A stretch of 9,646 nt of DNA from an uncultured Lachnospiraceae bacterium (GTDB lineage: Bacteria > Bacillota > Clostridia > Lachnospirales > Lachnospiraceae), in assembly GCA_937916415.1 (NCBI GenBank), contig CALGGH010000265.1, forward strand, positions 1-9,646. Reading direction: 5' to 3'. Shown one piece after another: positions 5,795 to 9,646 of the stretch. The notes below the pieces were generated by a model, which saw nothing but the letters and a program-made list of their open reading frames with translations, was not told the origin of the DNA and did not search any database. Position numbers and translations under genes: made by a program. Positions within the stretch are counted from its first letter, which is position 1. Each line of letters starts with the position of its first letter.

Positions 5795-7171
5795 ATGCTA
5801 ATGGAGAAGAAAATCGAGAAGAAAATCGAGACGAAGACCTTGCGGATCGAACTTCCGCGTGACGTGGAAAAGATAATCGACACGATCGAAGGCGCGGGCC
5901 ACGAGGCTTACGCGGTGGGCGGCTGCATCCGGGACGTGATCCTGGGCAGGGAGCCAAACGACTGGGACGTAACGACCTCCGCCAGGCCGGAGGAGGTCAA
6001 AAAGCTTTTTAGGAGAACCTTTGACACGGGGATTCAGCACGGCACGGTGACGGTGCTGATGCACGGCGTGGGCTATGAGGTCACGACCTACCGCATTGAC
6101 GGGACGTATGAGGACGCGCGTCATCCCAGGGAGGTCACCTACGTGGATGACCTGACGCAGGACCTTGAGCGCAGGGACTTTACGATAAATGCGCTGGCTT
6201 ACAACCATTCCCATGGACTGGTGGACCGTTTTGACGGCATCGGCGACATGCGCAAAGGGCGCATAAGGTGCGTCGGTGACCCGAGGGAGAGGTTTGACGA
6301 GGATGCGCTGCGCATGATGCGGGCGGTCAGGTTCGCTGCACAGCTGGGATTTGACATTGATCCCGACACGGCTGATGCGATACGGGAACTGGCTCCCAAT
6401 TTATCCAGGGTCAGTGCCGAAAGGATCATGACGGAGCTGACCAAGCTGATCACGTCGGATCATCCGGACATGCTGCGTACCTGCCATGAACTGGGGCTGA
6501 CGGCGGTTTTTTTGCCCGAATTCGACAGGTGCATGGTAACGCCGCAGAACAACGAGCACCACTGCTACGGCGTCGGCGAGCACATTTTACGTACGATGTG
6601 TGCCGTCCGGCCGGACAGAACGCTGAGGTTTGCGATGCTGCTGCATGACATGGCCAAGCCGGACATGATGACCGTCGACGAGAACGGAATAATACATAAT
6701 AAAGGACACGCCGAAGCCGGAGCGGTGATGGCCAGGCAGATCCTGCGCAGGCTAAAGAGCGACAACGAGCTCGTGGATAACGTGGAAAAGCTGGTCAGGT
6801 ACCATGACTGGCGTTTTGAACCGACCGCAAGGAGCGTCCGGCGGGCCATGAGCCGCCTGGGCAGGGAACTTTTTCCGCTGATGCTGGAGGTCCAGAGGGC
6901 TGACGTGGCCGGACAGAGTGATTACATGCGGGAAGAAAAAAACAGGCGGCTGGATGAGGTCAGCGAGATCGCCCGAGAGATCATGGAAGCCGGCGAAGCC
7001 CTGTCCATCAAGGACCTGGCCGTGGACGGAAGGGACCTGATGGCGCACGGGATAGAGACGGGGCCGCGGATTGGTGCTATACTAAAGGAAATGCTGGAAC
7101 ACGTACTGGAGGTTCCGGAGGATAATGACAAGGACGTCCTGATTGGCATGTTTGTGGAGGACCTGACTTAA
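5795..7171 (+). CDS. cca: CCA tRNA nucleotidyltransferase (class II, with HD domain)
   Basis: Adds or repairs the 3'-terminal CCA of tRNAs using CTP and ATP without a nucleic-acid template; cytoplasmic. The 458-residue protein shows the class II polymerase-beta head: VGGCIRD (41-47), the metal-binding DxD in NDWDV (Asp56, Asp58), and RRDFTINALAYN (126-137). The nucleotide-selecting helix ERFDEDALRMMRAVRFAAQLGF spans ~166-187. From ~255 an HD domain follows: His263, His284-Asp285 (LLHDMAKPD), His305, YHD 336-338. It could give phosphohydrolase activity, as in some CCA enzymes and poly(A)-polymerase-like proteins. The start region is uncertain: there is no good ribosome binding site before ATG 5795 or ATG 5801. 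The first residues (EKKIEKKIETK) come from a 12-nt tandem repeat (5804-5827), and relatives begin near residue 16, where a TTG (5840) is available. A poly(A) polymerase is the alternative but is less likely in a Firmicute. Confidence 0.93.
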   Translation: MLMEKKIEKKIETKTLRIELPRDVEKIIDTIEGAGHEAYAVGGCIRDVILGREPNDWDVTTSARPEEVKKLFRRTFDTGIQHGTVTVLMHGVGYEVTTYRIDGTYEDARHPREVTYVDDLTQDLERRDFTINALAYNHSHGLVDRFDGIGDMRKGRIRCVGDPRERFDEDALRMMRAVRFAAQLGFDIDPDTADAIRELAPNLSRVSAERIMTELTKLITSDHPDMLRTCHELGLTAVFLPEFDRCMVTPQNNEHHCYGVGEHILRTMCAVRPDRTLRFAMLLHDMAKPDMMTVDENGIIHNKGHAEAGAVMARQILRRLKSDNELVDNVEKLVRYHDWRFEPTARSVRRAMSRLGRELFPLMLEVQRADVAGQSDYMREEKNRRLDEVSEIAREIMEAGEALSIKDLAVDGRDLMAHGIETGPRIGAILKEMLEHVLEVPEDNDKDVLIGMFVEDLT

Positions 7172-7188
7172 ATCAGGCGGAGGAGATT

Positions 7189-9126
7189 ATGAAAGAAAAG
7201 TTTATCGCCATGATCATGACGCTGGTCCTGGTGACGCTGCCGGCATTGGACGCATCCGCTGCCGAAGGCTTTGAATCGGACGTCAACGTATACAGCAGCT
7301 ACAACTATCTGCCCGTCGGTTCGTATGATTCCGCCGACACGGTGATCATCAAGTCCATGGATACGGAGGCCAGGACCGTGACGATGTACAATACTGTCGC
7401 GGCCAAGACCTACACGCTCAACTATGACGGTACCACCTACGTATCGGACAAGTATGGCACGCCGATGTCCATCGACCAGCTGAGCGAGGGCATGATAGTC
7501 AACGTCAACTTCTTTAAGTCCACGAGGCAGCTTGTGGACGTTCAGCTTTCTCCCGATGCATGGAGCTATGACTCGGTCACCAGGTATGACCTGGGCGGCA
7601 TCAATTCCACGGCGACCATAGGCGACAGGACCTATGCGCTGACCAAGGGAGTGCAGGTTTTTTCACAGGGCAAACAGACTGACATGCTGAGCATAGTCGA
7701 CGGGGATGCCATCACGGTGTCCGGCATCGGCTATGACATCTATTCCATCAAGGTGGAGAGCGGTCACGGATACGTGAGGCTGACCGACGACGAAGCGTTG
7801 GTAGGCGGATGGATCGAGATCGGCGGGGCGCTGATCACGCAGGTGACTGAGCCGGGCATGCTGCTGACGGTTCCCGAGGGCACTTATACGGTGCTGATGT
7901 ACAATGACAACAGTTCGACCACCAAGCTGATCAACGTGGAGCGCAATCAGGAGATAATCCTGGACTGCAGCGAGATCACGGCTCCGGTGGATACTTTCGG
8001 GCGGATGCTTTTTCACGTGACTCCGGCCACTGCCACCGTGACGCTGGACGGCAAGGCCGTGGACGTATCCGGCATCATCCGCACGGAATACGGCATTCAT
8101 GAGATAGTGGCGTCGGCACCCGGGTACGATACGCTCAGCCGCTACGTAAACGTAGGCAACGAACTGTCCGAGATCACGATCAACCTGGATGAATCGGTGG
8201 CTTATGCCGGCGACAGCACGTCAGCGTCCCAGGACGCGCAGGATCCGCTTAAAAAGACTGCCAGCGGCAATTCGTCCGCATCGGGCAACAGCGCCAAGGC
8301 CAGCGGCAATTCTTCGAGCTCCAATGCCAAAAAGACGCAGACAGTCACGACTTCCAAATACAACCGCGTATACGTGGGCGCTCCCGAGGGTGCGGAGGTC
8401 TACGTGGACGGCGTATACGCCGGACTCATACCCATGAGCTTCAGAAAAACCGCGGGAGCGCATACCATCATATTAAAAAAATCGGGATACGTGACACGCA
8501 GTTATACCATATACGTATATGACGACGGTGAGGACATGAGCCTGTCATTCTCTGAACTTGAGCCCGTATCATCCTCTGATAGTTCGTCTTCCGGCAGTTC
8601 ATCCTCGGGAAGCTCATCCTCCGGCAGTTCGTCTTCGGGGAGCTCGTCGGGAGAATCGTCCGGCACGGATGACGAAACCACCGAAGCGGGAGATACCGAT
8701 GATACGGACGGTCAGGATGATGAATCCGGCGGATCGGAGGATTCGGGCACGGATTCAGGCAGCGAGAGCGGTACGGATGCGGGCACTGATTCGGGAGACA
8801 CCGATTCGGGTACATCCGGCGGGCAGTCCGGCGGAACATCGACCGGTGAAGGAGAAGACTCCGGTGCGTCATCCGATACCGGTGACGGGCAGTCCGGCGG
8901 TTCTTCAACCGGTGAGGGCGGAGACTCCGGTACGGGGACGGACACGGGCGGGACGACCGACGGATCCGGGAGGCCAGGTTCATCCGGCACTGACGGAGAC
9001 GGCGGTACGGATTCGACTCAGGTCTCAGACAGCAGTTCCGGACAGTCAGACGCGGGGTCGGCAGGAGCAGACGGAGCGTCGATCGGTGACCAGATCAGGA
9101 CGGTTATTTCGAGGTGGTTTACATAG
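7189..9126 (+). CDS. Secreted PEGA-domain protein with long Ser/Gly/Asp-rich tail
   Basis: Exported protein of unknown function, 645 residues. Residues 1-25 are a signal peptide (MKEKF, hydrophobic core, ASAA), cleaved probably after Ala24 or Ala25. Residues ~30-265 form a beta-rich region without a name I can give; it has several hints of repeated beta-hairpins (VIIKSMDTEARTVTMY; GMIVNVNFFKSTRQLVDVQL). PEGA domain 1 covers ~271-335 (VTPATATVTLDGK...EIVASAPGYDT). An Asn/Ser/Lys linker spans 336-390. PEGA domain 2 covers ~391-456 (GAPEGAEVYVDGVYAG...TIILKKSGY). Residues 457-631 are almost only Ser, Gly, Asp, Thr and Glu, with four SSSSG units and a duplicated 22-residue unit. The last 14 residues (IGDQIRTVISRWFT) look amphipathic. 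There is no LPXTG motif, membrane anchor or lipobox. PEGA domains are beta-sandwiches found on surface proteins, so a cell-envelope role is likely. A strong GGAGGAG ribosome binding site follows the cca stop by a few bases, so it is cotranscribed with cca. Confidence 0.85.
   Translation: MKEKFIAMIMTLVLVTLPALDASAAEGFESDVNVYSSYNYLPVGSYDSADTVIIKSMDTEARTVTMYNTVAAKTYTLNYDGTTYVSDKYGTPMSIDQLSEGMIVNVNFFKSTRQLVDVQLSPDAWSYDSVTRYDLGGINSTATIGDRTYALTKGVQVFSQGKQTDMLSIVDGDAITVSGIGYDIYSIKVESGHGYVRLTDDEALVGGWIEIGGALITQVTEPGMLLTVPEGTYTVLMYNDNSSTTKLINVERNQEIILDCSEITAPVDTFGRMLFHVTPATATVTLDGKAVDVSGIIRTEYGIHEIVASAPGYDTLSRYVNVGNELSEITINLDESVAYAGDSTSASQDAQDPLKKTASGNSSASGNSAKASGNSSSSNAKKTQTVTTSKYNRVYVGAPEGAEVYVDGVYAGLIPMSFRKTAGAHTIILKKSGYVTRSYTIYVYDDGEDMSLSFSELEPVSSSDSSSSGSSSSGSSSSGSSSSGSSSGESSGTDDETTEAGDTDDTDGQDDESGGSEDSGTDSGSESGTDAGTDSGDTDSGTSGGQSGGTSTGEGEDSGASSDTGDGQSGGSSTGEGGDSGTGTDTGGTTDGSGRPGSSGTDGDGGTDSTQVSDSSSGQSDAGSAGADGASIGDQIRTVISRWFT
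8581..8640 (+). repeat. Four 15-nt units encoding SSSSG
   Basis: Codons 465-484 of the PEGA protein are four tandem SSSSG units, continued by SSSG. Synonymous codons alternate (AGT/AGC, TCA/TCG/TCC, GGC/GGA/GGG), so the DNA repeat is imperfect although the peptide is exact. This suggests selection on the peptide rather than recent slippage. Confidence 0.75.
8821..8952 (+). repeat. Duplicated 66-bp unit in the PEGA protein tail
   Basis: Codons 545-566 and 567-588 encode two 22-residue copies: both contain GQSGG, S/T, STGEG, E/G, DSG. The DNA copies 8821-8886 and 8887-8952 share blocks such as GGGCAGTCCGGCGG and GACTCCGGT. Diverged third positions indicate an older duplication. Confidence 0.75.
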
Positions 9127-9191
9127 CTTCCAAAACAGGTATACATAACTCGGAAACCCTTGAATTTACTGACTTTTTTGGCATTTTTACC

Positions 9192-9220
9192 TTGACAATG
9201 AGGGGGCAAACCTTTATAAA
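9192..9220 (+). promoter_or_regulatory. Strong promoter of the HU gene
   Basis: A perfect TTGACA (9192-9197) is followed after 17 bp by TATAAA (9215-9220). Transcription should start near 9227. The 160-bp space after the PEGA gene shows no convincing hairpin terminator, so some read-through into this gene is possible. Confidence 0.85.
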
Positions 9221-9228
9221 TATGTATA

Positions 9229-9249
9229 GGCAATCGGTACTTGATTGCC
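9229..9249 (+). other. 5'-end hairpin of the HU transcript
   Basis: GGCAATC (9229-9235) and GATTGCC (9243-9249) form a perfect 7-bp stem with a 7-nt loop, beginning two or three bases after the predicted transcription start. A stem at the very 5' end commonly protects messages from 5'-end-dependent decay in Firmicutes. A protective role here is inferred from position. An operator for a dimeric repressor is the alternative. Confidence 0.5.
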
Positions 9250-9286
9250 AAGACAGTAAATCTATTTGATGTAGGAGGAGTTCATA

Positions 9287-9562
9287 ATGAACAAAACAGA
9301 ATTAGTTGATGCAATCGCTAAGCAGGCAGACCTTTCCAAGAAGGATGCTGAGGCAGCTGTTAAGGCCTTCACCGATACCGTTGGTAAGGCACTCAAGAAG
9401 GGTGACAAGGTTCAGCTTGTTGGTTTCGGTACCTTCGAAGTAACCAAGAGACCCGCCAGAACCGGTAGGAATCCTCAGACTGGTGCTGAGATGAAGATCA
9501 AGGCTTCCAAGGCTCCTAAGTTCAAGGCTGGCAAGGCTCTTAAGGACCTGGTAAACGGCTAA
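9287..9562 (+). CDS. hup: DNA-binding protein HU
   Basis: Small basic histone-like protein that binds and bends DNA as a dimer in the nucleoid. It has 91 residues, the standard length. Helical dimer part at ~1-45 (MNKTELVDAIAKQADLSKKDAEAAVKAF), the conserved VGFGTFEV turn (45-52), then the DNA-binding beta arm ~53-75 with RPARTGRNPQTG. Pro63 in the NPQTG tip is the residue that intercalates between base pairs. The end is KAPKFKAGKALKDLVN. AGGAGG is 6-8 nt upstream of ATG 9287. Codons are strongly biased (AAG for Lys, GCT/GCA for Ala, CTT), unlike the GC-rich, AGG-using neighbours, as expected for a highly expressed gene. Single-gene unit with its own promoter and terminator. IHF is excluded by length and by the single-copy HU arm sequence. 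Confidence 0.97.
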   Translation: MNKTELVDAIAKQADLSKKDAEAAVKAFTDTVGKALKKGDKVQLVGFGTFEVTKRPARTGRNPQTGAEMKIKASKAPKFKAGKALKDLVNG

Positions 9563-9580
9563 TTAATTCTTTAAGCTTAA

Positions 9581-9614
9581 AGGGCTCGCGGTTGCCGCGG
9601 GCCCTAATTTTTTT
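9581..9614 (+). terminator. Intrinsic terminator of the HU gene
   Basis: AGGGCTCGCGG (9581-9591) pairs with CCGCGGGCCCT (9595-9605), 11 pairs with one G-U, around a 3-nt loop. AA and seven T (9608-9614) follow. This is a strong Rho-independent terminator. A 14-bp perfect palindrome, CTTTAAGCTTAAAG (9569-9582), abuts its left arm. Confidence 0.92.
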
Positions 9615-9640
9615 GATCAAGGGGACGGTTCTTTTGATCA
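9614..9640. repeat. REP-like GGGGACGG element at the right edge
   Basis: TGATCAA (9614-9620) and TTGATCA (9634-9640) are exact inverted repeats enclosing GGGGACGGTTCTT. GGGGACGGTTCTTTTGA is very like the core of REP sequences linked to Y1 (IS200-like, RAYT) transposases in many bacteria. The element may continue past the window end, and a transposase gene, if any, is not in view. Confidence 0.55.
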
Positions 9641-9646
9641 CTTTTG

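Noticed and set aside
8468..9148. Pro/Arg/Ser-rich frames in other phases over the PEGA tail (minus 8468-8983, minus 8712-8990, plus 8558-9148)
   Set aside because: Low-complexity GC-rich repeats stay open in several frames by composition. The phase encoding the SSSSG tail continues from a signal peptide and PEGA domains and is the real one.
9127..9190. Terminator for the cca-PEGA unit
   Set aside because: There is a T-run (9172-9177) but no adequate stem before it.

Overview
This window looks like a chromosomal segment from a low-copy-repeat-rich Firmicute, most plausibly a moderately GC-rich member of the Lachnospiraceae/Clostridia. The signs are strong AGGAGG-type ribosome binding sites, TTGACA-17-TATAAT-type promoters, a lipoprotein with an Ala/Ser/Asp linker of the kind seen in that family, heavy AGG use for arginine, and a KapD-like exonuclease. 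The assignment to family is inference; nothing in the window fixes the species.

Layout. Bases 1-332 hold no gene. They carry a long perfect hairpin, a second GC-rich foldable segment, a weak terminator, and a good promoter with an operator-like inverted repeat. Bases 333-3208 (+) are a complete methionine ABC importer: ATPase MetN with its NIL sensor domain, permease MetI, and lipoprotein MetQ. Bases 3217-3340 are a dense cluster of hairpins (a repeat element) between metQ and the convergent gene. Bases 3338-5021 (-) are a two-gene overlapping unit: a PHP-domain phosphoesterase followed by a KapD/ERI1-like DEDDh 3'-5' exonuclease with a C-terminal zinc-binding cluster. Bases 5022-5327 hold the promoter of that unit and a 43-bp tandem repeat. 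A small XRE-type repressor-like protein (+) follows, with its own terminator. Bases 5795-9126 (+) are a CCA-adding enzyme with an HD domain, followed 17 bp later by a secreted PEGA-domain protein with a very long Ser/Gly/Asp tail. Bases 9127-9614 are a self-contained HU gene with strong promoter, 5' hairpin, RBS and intrinsic terminator.

How they work together. MetNIQ supplies methionine. The exonuclease, CCA enzyme and possibly the PHP protein point to nucleic-acid or nucleotide turnover, and HU is the nucleoid protein. The genes are mostly housekeeping; I do not see a phage, CRISPR, toxin-antitoxin or biosynthetic system. The least ordinary material is non-coding. One family of repeats has a conserved 17-nt box followed by hairpins whose sequence differs between copies. 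A second set of REP-like sequences has a GGGGAC core and occurs at three places, one of them inside the overlap of the PHP and exonuclease genes.
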